This document shows positions 10,216-21,936 of a stretch of DNA of 64,000 nucleotides, one piece after another (positions within the stretch are counted from its first letter, which is position 1; every line of letters starts with the position of its first letter). The notes under the pieces were generated by a model. The model ran no database searches. It had not been told where the DNA came from and saw only the letters and a program-made list of their open reading frames with translations. Position numbers and translations under genes: made by a program. Source of the DNA: Pseudorasbora parva (taxonomy: Eukaryota > Chordata > Actinopteri > Cypriniformes > Gobionidae); assembly GCF_024679245.1 (NCBI RefSeq), contig NC_090182.1, positions 33,689,047-33,753,046 on the forward strand, given 5' to 3'.

Positions 10216-12299
10216 TTTGGTATGCATAGAAATGTCAAGTTCATAGATACCAGGGTCAGAAAAAATAGTTCATGAAATCATGTTTGAACTTCTGAAGAAA
10301 CACCGTAGAGTTATATGTCTTTTTATACATCTTTAAGTTTGAAGACTCCTTTGCCAATAATGTATTCAAAATTTCAGACTTGAACTACTGATGAATCTAT
10401 TACTATGTATAGAAAGTTCAAGTTCATAGACTCTTTGGCAAAAAATACGTTTAAAACTTCATCCTTTAACTACTGATGAAACATTAGGAGTCATTGGTAT
10501 CTATTGGACTCAACTGGTATACATATAAGGTTCAAGCTCATACTCTTTGGCATAAAATAAGTTCAAAAGTTCATCCATGAACTACTGATGAAATATACAG
10601 AGCTTTTGGTATGCATAGAAATGTCAAGTTCATAGATACCAGGGTCAGAAAAAATAGTTCATGAAATCATGTTTGAACTTCTGAAGAAACACCGTAGAGT
10701 CATATGTCTTTTTATACATTTTTTAGTTTGAAGACTCCTTTGCCAAAAATGTATTCAAAATTTCAGACTTGAACTACTGATGAATATATTACTATGTATA
10801 GAAAGTTCAAGTTCACAGACTCTTTGGCAAAAAATAAGTTCAAAAGTTCATCCTTGAACTACTGGTGAAATATACGGAGTCTATTGATATGCATAGAAAT
10901 GTCAAGTTCATAGATACCAGGGACAGAAAAAATATTTCATGAAATCATGTTTGAACTTCTGAAGAATCACCGAAGAGTCATAAGTCTGTTTATACATTTT
11001 AAGTTTGAAGAATCCTTGGCCAAAAATATAGTCAAAATTTCACACTTGAAATACTGATGAATCTATTTCTATGTATAGAAAGTTCAAGTTCATAGACTCT
11101 TTGGCAAAAAGTAAGCTCAAAAGTTCATCCTTGAACTACTGATGAAATATACAGAGTCTATTGGTATGCATAGAAATGTCAAGTTCATAGATACCAGGGT
11201 CAGAAAAAATAGTTCAAGAAATCATGTTTGAACTTCTGAAGTATCACCTTAGAGTCATAAGTCTGTTTATACATTTTAAGTTTCAAGAATCCTTGGCCAA
11301 AAATGTCTTCAAAATTTCACACTTTAGCTACTGATTAATCTATTACTATGTATAGAAAGTTCAAGTTCATAGACTCATTGGCAAACAAATAAGTTCAAAA
11401 GTTCATCCTTGAACTACTGATGAAACATATTGAGTACATTGGCATCTAATGTACTCAATTGGTATACATATAAGGTTCAAGCTCATACTCTTTGGCAAAA
11501 AATAAGTTCAAAAGTTCATCCATGAACTACTGATGAAAGATACAGAGTTTTTGGTATGCATAGAAATGTCAAGTTAATAGATACCAGGGTCAGAAAAAAT
11601 AGTTCAAGAAATCATGTTTGAACTTCTGAAGAAACACTGTAGAGTTTGAAGACTCCTTGGCAAAAAATATAGTCAAAATTTCACACTTGAACTACTGATG
11701 AATGTATTTCTATGTATAGAAAGTTCAAGTTCATAGACTCTTTGGCAAAAAATAAGTTCAAAAGTTCATCCTTGAACTACTGATGAAATATACGGAGTCT
11801 ATTGGTATGCACAGAAATGTCAAGTTCATAGATACCAGGGTCAGAAAAAATAGTTCAAGAAATCATGTTTGAACTTCTGAAGAATCACCTAAGAGTCATA
11901 AGTCTGTTTATACATTTTAAGTTTGAAGAATCCTTGGCCAAAAATGTATTCAAAATTTCAGACTTGAACTACTGATGAATCTATTACTATGTATAGAAAG
12001 TTCAAGTTCATAAGTTCAAAGTTCAAAGACTCTTTGGCAAAAAATACGTTTAAAACTTCATCCTTTAACTACTGATGAAACATTAGGAGTCATTGGTATC
12101 TATTGGACTCAACTGGTATACATATAAGGTTCAAGCTCATACTCTTTGGCATAAAATAAGTTCAAAAGTTCATCCATGAACTACTGATGAAATATACAGT
12201 TTTTGGTATGCATAGAAATGTCAAGTTCATAGATACCAGGGTCAGAAAAAATAGTTCATGAAATCATGTTTGAACTTCTGAAGAAACACCGTAGAGTCA
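10216..12299. repeat. Satellite A array
   Basis: These are head-to-tail units. Successive CAGGGTCAG landmarks fall at 10251, 10640, 10918, 11195, 11585, 11836 and 12237, giving spacings of 389, 278, 277, 390, 251 and 401. The basic unit is therefore about 277 bp. The long form of about 390 bp has one extra subrepeat block of about 113 bp (around ATTGGACTCAACTGGTATAC and GGTTCAAGCTCATAC). Each unit is itself made of diverged subrepeats sharing AAGTTCAAAAGTTCATCC and CTTGAACTACTGATGAA. No gene is seen. Confidence 0.92.
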
Positions 12300-12301
12300 T
12301 A

Positions 12302-13472
12302 CAGTCTTGTTCAAAATAATAGCAGTACAATGTGACTAACCAGAATAATCAAGGTTTTTAGTATATTTTTTATTGCTACGTGGCAAACAAGTTACCAGTA
12401 GGTTCAGTAGATTCTCAGAAAACAAATGAGACCCAGCATTCATGATATGCACGCTTTTAAGGCTGTGCAATTGGGCAATTAGTTGAATTAGTTGAAAGGG
12501 GTGTGTTCAAAAAAATAGCAGTGTGGCATTCAATCACTGAGGTCATCAATTTTGTGAAGAAACAGGTGTGAATCAGGTGGCCCCTATTTAAGGATGAAGC
12601 CAACACTTGTTGAACATGCATTTGAAAGCTGAGGAAAATGGGTCATTCAAGACATTGTTCAGAAGAACAGCGTACTTTGATTAAAAAGTTGATTAGAGAG
12701 GGGAAAACCTATAAAGAGGTGCAAAAAATGATAGGCTGTTCAGCTAAAATGATCTCCAATGCCTTAAAATGGAGAGCAAAACCAGAGAGACGTGGAAGAA
12801 AACGGAAGACAACCATCAAAATGTATAGAAGAATAACCAGAATGGCAAAGGCTCAGCCAATGATCACCTCCAGGATGATCAAAGACAGTCTGGAGTTACC
12901 TGTAAGTACTGTGACCAACCAAACCAAACCAACAAAATTAATGTTATGGAGTGGCCAGCCCAATCTCCAGACCTTAATCCAATTGAGAACCTGTGGGGTG
13001 ATATCAAAAATGCTGTTTCTGAAGCAAAACCAAGAAATGTGAATGAATTGTGGAATGTTGTTAAAGAATCATGGAGTGGAATAACAGCTGAGAGGTGCCA
13101 CAAGTTGGTTGACTCCATGCCACACAGATGTCAAGCAGTTTTAAAAAACTGTGGTCATACAACTAAATATTAGTTTAGTGATTCACAGGATTGCTAAATC
13201 CCAGAAGAAAAAAAAATGTTTGTACAAAATAGTTTTGAGTTTGTACAGTCAAAGGTAGACACTGCTATTTTTTTGAACACACCCCTTTCAACTAATTGCC
13301 CAATTGCACAGCCTTAAGAGCGTGCATATCATGAATGCTGGGTCTTGTTTGTTTTCTGACAATCTACTGAACCTACTGGTAACTTGTTTGCCACGTAGCA
13401 ATAAAAAATATACTAAAAACCTTGATTATTCTGGTTAGTCACATTGTACTGCTATTATTTTGAACAAGACTG
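12302..13472 (+). mobile_element. Tc1-like transposon with IR/DR ends, internally deleted
   Basis: TA dinucleotides flank the element at 12300-12301 and 13473-13474, and the satellite reads continuously across the empty site (GAGTCA-TA-TGTC). The terminal inverted repeats are about 220 bp. Each contains two copies of a direct repeat, an outer one (TTCAAAATAATAGCAGT, 12310-12326, and its complement near 13448-13464) and an inner one (TTCAAAAAAATAGCAGTG, about 12506-12523, and about 13259-13275). This IR/DR arrangement is typical of several fish Tc1-like families. The internal part encodes only the two ends of a transposase. Confidence 0.92.
12638..13173 (+). pseudogene. Tc1-like transposase remnant (DNA-binding domain plus C-terminal tail)
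   Basis: From 12638 an open frame encodes the paired-like helix-turn-helix DNA-binding region (CSEEQRTLIKKLIREGKTYK, then GRKRKTT, the GRPR-like hinge). After the phrase ELPVSTVT the coding sequence jumps to the C-terminal catalytic end in another frame, QSPDLNPIENLWGDIK at about 12961, which carries the third catalytic acidic residue of the DDE triad. The first two catalytic aspartates are missing, so some 0.5 kb has been lost compared with a normal protein of about 340 residues. The copy can only be mobilised in trans, if at all. Confidence 0.88.
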
Positions 13473-13474
13473 TA

Positions 13475-15756
13475 TGTCTTTTTATACATTTTTAGGTTTG
13501 AAGACTCCTTGGCCAAAAATGTATTCAAAATTTCAGACTTGAACTACTGATGAATGTATTTCTATGTATAGAAAGTTCAAGTTCATAGACTCTTTGGCAA
13601 AAAATACGTTTAAAACTTCATCCTTGAACTTCTGATGAACTATACGGAGTCTAATGGTATGCATTGACATGTCAAGTTTATAGATTCCAGGGTGAGAGAA
13701 ATTGTTCAAAAAGTCATGTTTGAACTTCTGAAGAAACACCGTAGAGTCATATGTCTTTTTATACATTTTTAGGTTTGAAGACTCCTTGGCCAAAAATGTA
13801 TTCAAAATTTCAGACTTGAACTACTGATGAATCTATTACTATGTGTAGAAAGTTCAAGTTCATAGACTGTTTGGCAAAAAATAAGTTCAAATGTTCATCC
13901 TTGAACTACTGATGAAATAAACGGAGTCTATTGGTATGCATAGAAATGTCAAGTTCATAGATACCAGGGTCAGAAAAAATAGTTCAAAAAATCATGTTTG
14001 AACTTCTGAAGAATCACCTTTAAAGTCATAATTCTGTTCATACATTTTAAGTTTGAAGAATCCTTAGCCAAAAATGTATTCAAAATTTCACACTTGAACT
14101 ACTGATAATCTATTTCTATGTATAGAAAGTTCAAGTTCAGAGACTCGTTTGGCAAAAAATAAGTTCAAAAGTTCATCCTTGAAGTACTGGTGAAATATAC
14201 GGAGTCTATTGATATGCATAGACATTTCAAGTTCATAGATTCCAGGGTCAGAAAAAATAGTTCAAGAAATCATGATTGAAATTCTGAAGAAATACCGTAG
14301 AGTCACAAGTCTGTTTATACATTTTAAGTTTGAAAACTCCTTGGCCAAAAATATAGTCAAAAATTCACACTTGAACTACTGATGAATCTATTTCTATGTA
14401 TAGAATGTTCAAGGTTCATAGACTCTTTGGCAAAAAAATAAGTTCAAAAGTTCATCCTTGAACTACTGATGAAACATTATGAGTCATTGGTATCTATTGG
14501 ACTCAATTGGTATACATATAAGGTTCAAGCTCATACTCTTTGGCAAAAAATATGTTCAAAAGTTCATGCATGAACTACTGATGAAATATACAGAGTTTTT
14601 GGTATGCATAGAAATGTCAAGTTCATAGATACCAGGGTCAGAAAAAATATTTCATGAAATCATGTTTGAACTTCTTAAGAAACACCGTAGAGTCATAAGT
14701 CTGTTTATACATTTTAAGTTTGAAGAATCCTTGGCCAAAAATGTATTCAAAATTTCTGACTTGAACTACTGATGAATTTATTATTATGTATAGAAAGTTC
14801 TAGTTCATAGACTCTTTGGCAAAAAATACGTTTAAAACTTCATCCTTGAACTACTGATGAAACATTAGGAGTCATTGGTATCTATTGGACTCAATTGGTA
14901 TACATATAAGGTTCAAGCTCATACTCTTTGGCAAAAAATAAGTTCAAAAGTTCATGCTTGAACTACTAGTGAAATATACGGAGTCTATTGATATGCATAG
15001 ACATTTCAAGTTCATAGATACCAGGGTCAGAAAAAATAGTTCAAGAAATCATGTTTGAAGTTCTGAAGAAACACCGTAGAGTAAAAAGTCTGTTTATACA
15101 TTTTAAGTTTGAAGACTCCTTGGCCAAAAATGTATTCAAAATTTCAGACTTGAAATACTGGTGAGTCTATTACTATGTATAGAAAGTTCAAGTTCATAGA
15201 CTCTTTGGCAAAAAATACGCTTAAAACTTCATCCTTGAACTACTGATGAACTATACGGAGTCTATTGATATGCATAGACATTTCAAGTTCTTAGATACCA
15301 GGGTCAGAAAAATAGTTCAAGAAATCATGATTGAAAATATGAAGAAATACCGTAGAGTCACAAGTCTGTTTATACATTTTAAGTTTGAAAACTCCTTGGC
15401 CAAAAATATAGTCTACATTTCACACTTGAACTACTGATGAATCTATTTCTATGTATAGAAAGTTGAAGTTCATTGACTCTTTGGCAAAAAGAAAGCTCAA
15501 AAGTTCATCCTTGAACTACTGATGAAATATACAGAGTCTATTTGTTATGCATAGAAATGTCAAGTTCATAGATACCAGGGTCAGAAAAAATAGTTCAAGA
15601 AATAATGTTTGAACTTCTGAAAAATCACCTTAGAGACATAAATCTCTTTATACATTTTAAGTTTGAAGAATCCTTGGCCAAAAATGTATTCAAAATTTCA
15701 CACTTGAGCTACTGATTAATCTATTACTATGTATAGAAAGTTCAAGGTTCATAGAC
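13475..15756. repeat. Satellite A array
   Basis: The array continues after the Tc1-like insertion, with units of about 277 bp and long-form units (for example 14480-14600 and 14870-14960). Homogeneity is high, with mostly scattered substitutions. Short open frames here are by-products of the repeat. No gene is seen. Confidence 0.9.
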
Positions 15757-16581
15757 TGTGACAGGTGCGTAGCATACCTCACATATTTGGCTTTTACCAA
15801 ACATTTGGAGTTTAATTTAATGTTTGTTATTTATCCCCTCATATACAAAAAAAACCACACGAAAAGAACATGAGTTAACAGTTTATTCAAAGCTTAAATA
15901 TACAGCAGGGTGCACACTTCTTATATTTTCCTGTGCTGTTTGACTGTACCTGAGCCCTAGATTCTTCTGGTCCATGGAGTGACGGCCGCATTCCATGTGG
16001 CAGCAGACAAAGGAAGAGGCGGGGCATCAGACTGCAAACTTACGCTGTTCCAGAGGAAATTGGACTGTACCATTCCATTTTGATTTAGAGGGGATCTTTT
16101 GACTTTGTTTCATTCAGTTATATCTTGGTTTGATTTGAGTATTTTCTTTTCATATATATTGTTGTATGATTGTGTTAAGGTTAGGTGTGATAATGATATT
16201 GTGTTGTAAAGGTTAATTGTTTTGAGTTTATTTGGTAACTGTATTATTTTGATATTTACCTTATTTTTGTTTGGTAGAGGCTAAATGGGTATATATAGCA
16301 TTATTGGAGAAGTAGAGTGAGTCAGTATTGTCCAGCCACCTTAGCCTTCTGACCTTTGGTTTTGAATTAGATTTTGATTTGTTTACTTTGTTTACAGGGG
16401 AGATTTATTTTTAGGCCTGTTTGATTTTTGTTAATTTCAGTTAGCATAAATCTTAAGTTTTTTTGATTTTGTATGACTTCTGTTGGAATCTGCCCCTGTA
16501 TATAATTTTTGTGTTGGAAGCAATAAACTTCCATTTCTTTTCTACTCTCTGTCCTGCCTGTTCTTGGCCTCAACTACCACA
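15757..16581 (+). mobile_element. Solo LTR, 825 bp
   Basis: It starts TGTGACAGG and ends ACTACCACA. It is flanked by a 5 bp duplication TAGAC (15752-15756 and 16582-16586), and the satellite phrase ATAGACTCTTTGG is restored when one copy is removed. A TATATATA box at about 16290 and AATAAA at 16522-16527 give a U3-R-U5 order on the plus strand. A single LTR with intact target duplication is the usual product of LTR-LTR recombination. The family is not identified; a 5 bp duplication suits Ty3/gypsy or some retrovirus-like elements. Confidence 0.88.
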
Positions 16582-16586
16582 TAGAC

Positions 16587-17032
16587 TCTTTGGCAAAAAA
16601 ATAAGTTCAAAAGTTCATCCTTGAACTACTGATGAAATATACAGAGTTTTTGGTATGCATAGAAATGTCAAGTTCATAGATACCAGGGTCAGAAAAAATA
16701 TTTCATGAAATCATGTTTGAACTTCTGAAGAAACACCGTAGAGTCATGTCTTTTTTTTAATACATTTTTAAGTTTGAAGACGCCTTGGCCAAAAATGTAT
16801 TCAAAATTTCAGACTTGAACTACTGATGAATCTATTACTATGTATAGAAAGTTCAAGTTCACAGACTCTTTGGCAAAAAATAAGTTCAAAAGTTCATCCT
16901 TGAACTACTGGTGAAATATACGGAGTCTATTGATATGCATAGACATTTCAAGTTCATAGATACCAGGGTCAGAAAAAATAGTTCAAGAAATCATGTTTGA
17001 ACTTCTGAAGAAACACCGTAGAGTAATAAGTC
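16587..17032. repeat. Satellite A array
   Basis: One and a half units of satellite A lie between the solo LTR and DIRS copy 3. The last bases (GTAGAGTAATAAGTC) match the phrase at about 31205, where the sequence continues without insertion. This makes the empty-site comparison for DIRS copy 3 possible. Confidence 0.9.
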
Positions 17033-17188
17033 GTTCCCTTTCAGTCGGTCACGTTCGACGTACGTCAAAACTGAACCGACGAATTGGGATCTGCCCTCAG
17101 AGACCTATCCACTTCGAGTGTATAAAAACGAGCCAATCGGAGATTGGCATGTGATCCACACATTCCACGCTCCGCCCCGCAGCGCGGG

Positions 17189-17196
17189 TATAAATA
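17189..17196 (+). promoter_or_regulatory. TATA box of DIRS copy 3
   Basis: TATAAATA lies within the 5' leader, about 350 bp upstream of the ORF1 start codon at 17549 and downstream of a GC-rich patch (CCGCCCCGCAGCGCGGG). It is a likely core promoter of the element. No experimental start is known from the sequence alone. Confidence 0.5.
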
Positions 17197-17548
17197 GGAA
17201 GTGGAATGGTAGATCAAATGCTTTCAACTTCGGAGCCGAACAGTTCATTGCTGTTTCCACGAAGATTGTTTAGAGACTGAGTCTTGGAGAGAAGGAAGGA
17301 ACTGCCAGTGCGGGTGTCATAGCGCTTCTCAGTGAGAGACCGACCATTGTTGCAATCGTTTGCATTCACTATAAAAGAGCTTCCATTGTTGGTTCGCTGG
17401 GCGTTTTCCCCTTTTGAGTGTCACACGCAGGCTTGCACTGTGGACTGCGTGCTGACCGCGGTCATCTCCCTGAGTGCTTCAGCACAACTAAAAGAGCAGT
17501 TTTCCATCCTAAAAGAGCAACACGGTTTGACCCTGTGTCTTTTTCAAG

Positions 17549-18984
17549 ATGTCATTCAAACCGTGTGTTTCTGGGTGCGGTCGGTTTCTGTCCCCGCTTG
17601 ACAGTCACGTTCGTTGTCTCTCGTGTCTGGGCACTCAGCACGCGGAGGCTGCGTTCGTGAATGACTCATGTTCCCACTGCGGGAACATGACCATCGCAGT
17701 GTTACGGTCCAGACTCCAATACCTCAAGGCAGGTGGAGCACCCTCGCGCATCCCCCGGTCTAGCGGTAATTCTGAGCCTAAGCAGAGGGCTGCTACTCTG
17801 GCTGATGACTTGGGTGGGGACCTGAGGGTGCCGGTGGAGTTTCCGGAGGAGCGTGCTGACCTCTCACGTGGAGTGCCAGCCGTTTCCTTCGGGGCTCCGG
17901 CGGAAGACAGGATGTCGGTCGCTGCATCGGGGGACGAGCTAATGGGCTCTGAGGATGAGGATTCGGCTGCGCTGCCCCCTTCGGGTGTGACAGCGTTGCC
18001 CGAGTCTGACCCAGAGCTTACGGCTATGCTTTCCCGGGCCGCCGCAAGCGTAGGGCTCGAGTGGAACCCTCCACCGTGTCCCGAACCTTCGCGGCTGGAC
18101 GATTGGTTTCTCGGGACGGCCCGTGCTGGTTCTCAGCGCCCCGCCCCGGTGCATTCTTCCCGGAAGTGCATCAGGAGATCTCGAAGTCGTGGGCAGCGCC
18201 GTATAGCGCTCGCTCGCGATCGACGGACTCCTCCGTCCTCACCTCCCTCGATGGCGGTGCGGTGAAGGGTTACGTGGGAATCCCTCCGGTCGAGCGGTCA
18301 GTGGCGATGCATCTGTGTCCCAAGACCGCTGCGGACTGGCGTGGTGCCCCGTGCCTCCCCTCCCGGGCGTGTAAGTTCTCGTCCGGGCTAACCGGCAAGG
18401 CTTACACAGCCTGTGGAGAAGCCGCATCGGCATTGCATGCCATGGCGCTCCTGCAGGTCTACCAGGCCAAAGCGCTCATGGAATTGCACGAGGGAAGTTC
18501 CGACCAGGGCGTTATGCAGGAACTGCGTGCGGCGACGGACCTCGCTCTCCGAGCGACGAAAGTCACTGCACGCTCCCTGGGTCGGGCGATGTCCACTCTG
18601 GTGGTCCAGGAACGTCACCTGTGGCTGAACCTGGCAGATATGCGTGAAGCGGACAAGGTGTGATTCCTGAACTCCCCTATCTGCCAGGCCGGCCTCTTCG
18701 GCGACGCCATCGAGGACTTTGCCCAGCAGTTCTCGGTGGCCCAGAAGCAGACGGAGGCTATCAGGAACATCCTGCCCCGGCGACCTGCTGCTGCCTCCAC
18801 CCAGTCGCCGGCCGCAGCTCCCCCGCCTGCTCGTCGCCGAGGGCGTCCCCCGGCGTCCGCCTCCGCCCCTGCCAAGCCAAAGCAGCAGCCTCCACAGGCC
18901 AAGCAGGGTGCCGGGCGCAAGGGTGGCGCCCAACCTGTCCAGACCGCTAAGCCTGCCGGCAAGCGCAAGGGGAAGCGGCCCTGA
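17549..18984 (+). pseudogene. DIRS ORF1 (gag-like), copy 3, one frameshift and one stop
   Basis: The start at 17549 (MSFKPCVSGCGRF) is supported by the shared N-terminal Cys/His module. Residues C6, C10, H20, C23, C26, H31, C41 and C44 have exactly the spacing seen in copy 4. An acidic, Ser/Pro-rich linker follows. The frame shifts near 18130 into the frame at 18120-18663, which carries the conserved helical part (GKAYTACGEAASALHAMALL; VQERHLWLNLADM). A TGA at 18661 interrupts it. The same frame resumes as FLNSPICQAGLFGDAIEDF and ends at 18984 in a Pro/Arg/Lys-rich tail (KPAGKRKGKRP) suited to nucleic-acid binding. Confidence 0.82.
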
Positions 18985-18999
18985 GACAGGCAGCCCAGG

Positions 19000-19640
19000 G
19001 AGGACAGGAGCTGCTCTTCGGGAGATGATGTCCGCATCCCTCCCACACCCCCCGGAGGAGGACCGGGGGGCCCCGACTGGTTCAGTACATCTGCCGCCAG
19101 CTCTCCGGAGCTCGGCGGTACCCACATACTCACAGAAAGAGCAGTTTCCTATCCCCCTGGGCCCCAAGAGGGTCAGGGTGGCAGTTCACGACGCCTCCGG
19201 GCTTTGTCTCTCCCTCCCTCCCCTCCCCTCGCCAGGGAGCAGCAGAGTGGGCTCCGAGGACGCCTCCGGGCCTTCTCACCCACTCTCTGCCTCTCCCGGG
19301 AAAGCTCAGACAACACTCCGGGCCGCCCACGGGCTTCCCGAGTCGGGTCTGAGCATCCCACCTGTCTGCCTCCGGGCAGCGAGCAGTCGAGCGGGCTCCG
19401 AGGACGCCTCCGGGCCTTCTCACCCGCTCCCTGCCCGCACCAGGAGAGCTCGCGCGACACTCTGGGCCGCCTCCGGGCCTCCCAAGTCGAGCCAGAGCTC
19501 TCCGTTGCGCTGCCCCACCCCGGGCATGTCTGTGGTGCCGTTGGTCCCGCTGGTACGGTCCCTGGGAGTGTGGCTACAGCTCCCTCGACCGTCCCGTTGG
19601 CTCATCCGTACCATCAGACTCGGCTACGCGATTCAGTTCG
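19000..19640 (+). repeat. Imperfect tandem duplication between ORF1 and RT of DIRS copy 3
   Basis: The phrase GGGCTCCGAGGACGCCTCCG occurs at 19249 and again at 19393, giving a period of about 144 bp with about two and a half diverged units. Similar text precedes and follows (CGCCTCCGGGC at 19192 and 19468). The long plus-strand frame through this region (19204 onward) is not clearly protein coding here; it is GC-rich and low in complexity. It could be a linker at the start of ORF2 in intact relatives. Confidence 0.6.
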
Positions 19641-21276
19641 CGCGCCGGCCACCCAAGTACAAGGGCATCCTCTTCACCTCTCTGTGAAGCAGCGATGCTC
19701 AAGTCTAGCGGGCAGAGATCGAGGTCCTACTGGCGAAGGACGCGATCGAGCCGGTTCCTCCAGCCGAGATGAAGACAGGGTTCTACAGCCCCTACTTCAT
19801 CGTGCCCAAGAAAGGGGGTGGGCTCCGGCCAATCCTGGACCTGCGCATCCTGAATCGGGCCCTGCACAAGCTCCCGTTCCGGATGTTAACGCAGAAGCGC
19901 ATTTTTCAATGCATCCGTTCCCAGGATTGGTTTGCAGAGATCGACCTGAAGGACGCGTACTTCCATGTCTCTATACTCCCTCGACACAGACCGTTCCTAC
20001 GCTTTGCGTTCGAGGGGAAGGCATACCAGTACAAAGTCCTGCCCTTCGGGCTGTCCCTGTCGCCTCGCGTCTTTACGAAGGTCGCGGAGGCAGCCATTGT
20101 TCCACTCCGAGAACGCGGCGTTCGCATCCTCAACTATCTCGACGACTGGCTCATCCTCGCCCAGTCTCGGGAGCAGTTGTGCGAACACAGGGACATGGTG
20201 CTCAGTCACCTCAGCCTGTTGGGCCTTCGGGTCAACCGAGAGAAGAGCAAGCTCTGTCCTACGGAGAGAATCTCTTACCTCGGTATGGAGCTGGATTCGG
20301 TCAGCCAGACTGCGCGCCTCACGGAGGAGCGAGTCAGGTCGGTGTTGAACTGCTTGAATATGTTCAAAGGCAGAACAGCGGTCCCACTGAAACTTTTTCA
20401 GAGGCTCCTGGGGCATATGGCATCCGTAGCCGCGGTCACGCCGCTCGGATTGGTTCATATGAGACCGCTCCAACACTGGCTTCATGGCCGAGTCCCGAGG
20501 TGGGCGTGGCAGAGCGGCCAGTACCGGGTCCCAGTGACTTCTTACTGCCGCCAAACCTTCAGCCCGTGGTCCAACGCTTCATTTCTCCGGGCCGGGTGCC
20601 CCTAGAACAAGTGTGCAGGCATGCTGTGCTGTTCACGGATGCCTCATCCACGGGTTGGGGGGCCACGTACAACGGGCATGCAGTTGCGGGTCAGCGGACG
20701 GAACCGCAATTGCATTGGCATATCAATTGCCTCGAGTTGCTAGCAGTACACTTGGCACTGCGCCGCCTCAAGGGGCCGCTACGTGGCAAGCATGTACTGG
20801 TCCGTACGGACAGCACGGTGGCCGTTGCGTACATCAACCGTCAGGATGGTCTACGCTCCCGTCGCCTGTTCCAACTCGCCCGCCACCTGCTCCTGTGGAG
20901 TCAGAAGCATCTGAGGTCGCTTCGGGACATGCATGTCCCTGGTTCGCTGAACCAGACAGCCGACGAGCTCTCTCGGCAACCAGCACCTCCGGGAGAATGG
21001 CGACTCCACCCCCAGGCGGTCCAGCTGATATGGGACCAGTTCGGAGCCGCACAGGTAGACCTGTTTGCCTCTCCGGACTCGACCCATTGCCAGTGGTACT
21101 ATTCCCTGACCGGGGGTACCCTCGGCACAGATGCACTGGCGCACAGCTGGCCCCGGGACTTACGCAAGTATGCGTTTCCCCCAGTGAGCCTTCTTGCACA
21201 GACCCTGTGCAAAGTCAGGGAGGACGAGGAGCAGGTCTTGTTAGTTGCGCTGTATTGGCCCAACCGGACCTGGTTC
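19641..21276 (+). pseudogene. DIRS reverse transcriptase/RNase H, copy 3, frameshifted and interrupted
   Basis: RT block FYSPYFIVPKKGGGLRPILD begins at about 19781. The catalytic aspartate of IDLKDAYFHV is at about 19940 and the YLDDW motif at about 20136. The frame ends after RAGCP at 20605, where loss of one G shifts translation. RNase H continues in the next frame with FTDASSTGWGA (about 20632), LELLAVHLAL (about 20731), RTDSTVAVAY (about 20803) and ADELSRQ (about 20959), so all four acidic residues are present. After VDLFASPDSTHC and WPNRTWF the frame meets the LTR element at 21277. The DIRS sequence resumes at 28264 in the correct phase once the 4 bp duplication is counted. Confidence 0.88.
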
Positions 21277-21660
21277 TGTAGAAGATTTTTATTATTGAAT
21301 TTAATGTAAAATAAGCTGTATACAAGACACTATTAGTTATTGGCTGTTTGCTGAGGTTGTGTTTGCCCTGTTTTAAGTTCTTGGGGACCTTGACAATGTG
21401 CTTGAAAATGACATGTAGAAGGTGCATGATGGACAGAAAAAGAACTGGGAATGCTGTGACATATGAGCCAGGAAACCAACTGGAAAACTAGCTGAAGGTT
21501 GTGACCATTTTGGGAAAGCAGCTGGGTATATATGCTAGGTAAACCAAAGAACTGGAGTTGTCTCCTGCAGGGGAAACTCGGCTTTGTTAATTTGAATAAA
21601 GTCTTTCTGAAATCAAATGATCTTTGGGAAATGATTTTTGGAAGAAGAAAATTTCCAACA
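21277..21660 (+). repeat. 5' LTR (384 bp) of the non-coding LTR element
   Basis: It starts TGTAGAAGATTTT and ends TTTCCAACA. A TATATAT box is at about 21527-21533 and AATAAA at 21595-21600. By eye it differs from the 3' LTR at two bases (AATG versus AACG near 21398, and CCAACTGG versus CCAGCTGG near 21477). Confidence 0.92.
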
Positions 21661-21664
21661 TATT

Positions 21665-21682
21665 TGGCGACCCCGGCAGGAC
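21665..21682 (+). promoter_or_regulatory. Candidate tRNA primer binding site
   Basis: TGGCGACCCCGGCAGGAC begins four bases after the 5' LTR. The leading TGG complements a tRNA CCA end, and the GCGACCCC stem resembles binding sites attributed to tRNA-Arg. The assignment to a specific tRNA is inference. Confidence 0.6.
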
Positions 21683-21936
21683 TGGCTTCGGAGCTGATGA
21701 CAAACCACTGCAAGCTTGATGACCTTGAATGATCAACACAAACACCAAGTGGCCACTATCTTGAGGTGAGCAAATTTTTGCTTTTTCTTAATTTTGTGTT
21801 GATCACCAGGGCTTGCTTGGAAGTGGTAAGTCACTAAAAAAGCTTCTCCAAATTTAAAGAACTAAAAAAGGAATGAGGATCTTTGATTTCAGAATAATTG
21901 CATGATATTAGTGTACTTGTCAGAAGGTTGTGTAGG

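Noticed and set aside
12879..13118. Minus-strand frame across the Tc1-like transposase
   Set aside because: Antisense shadow of the C-terminal transposase block on the plus strand.
19204..20450. First half of a 701-codon plus-strand frame in DIRS copy 3
   Set aside because: From 19781 to 20600 the real RT is read in a different frame. Only the last third of this long frame (RNase H) is genuine coding sequence.
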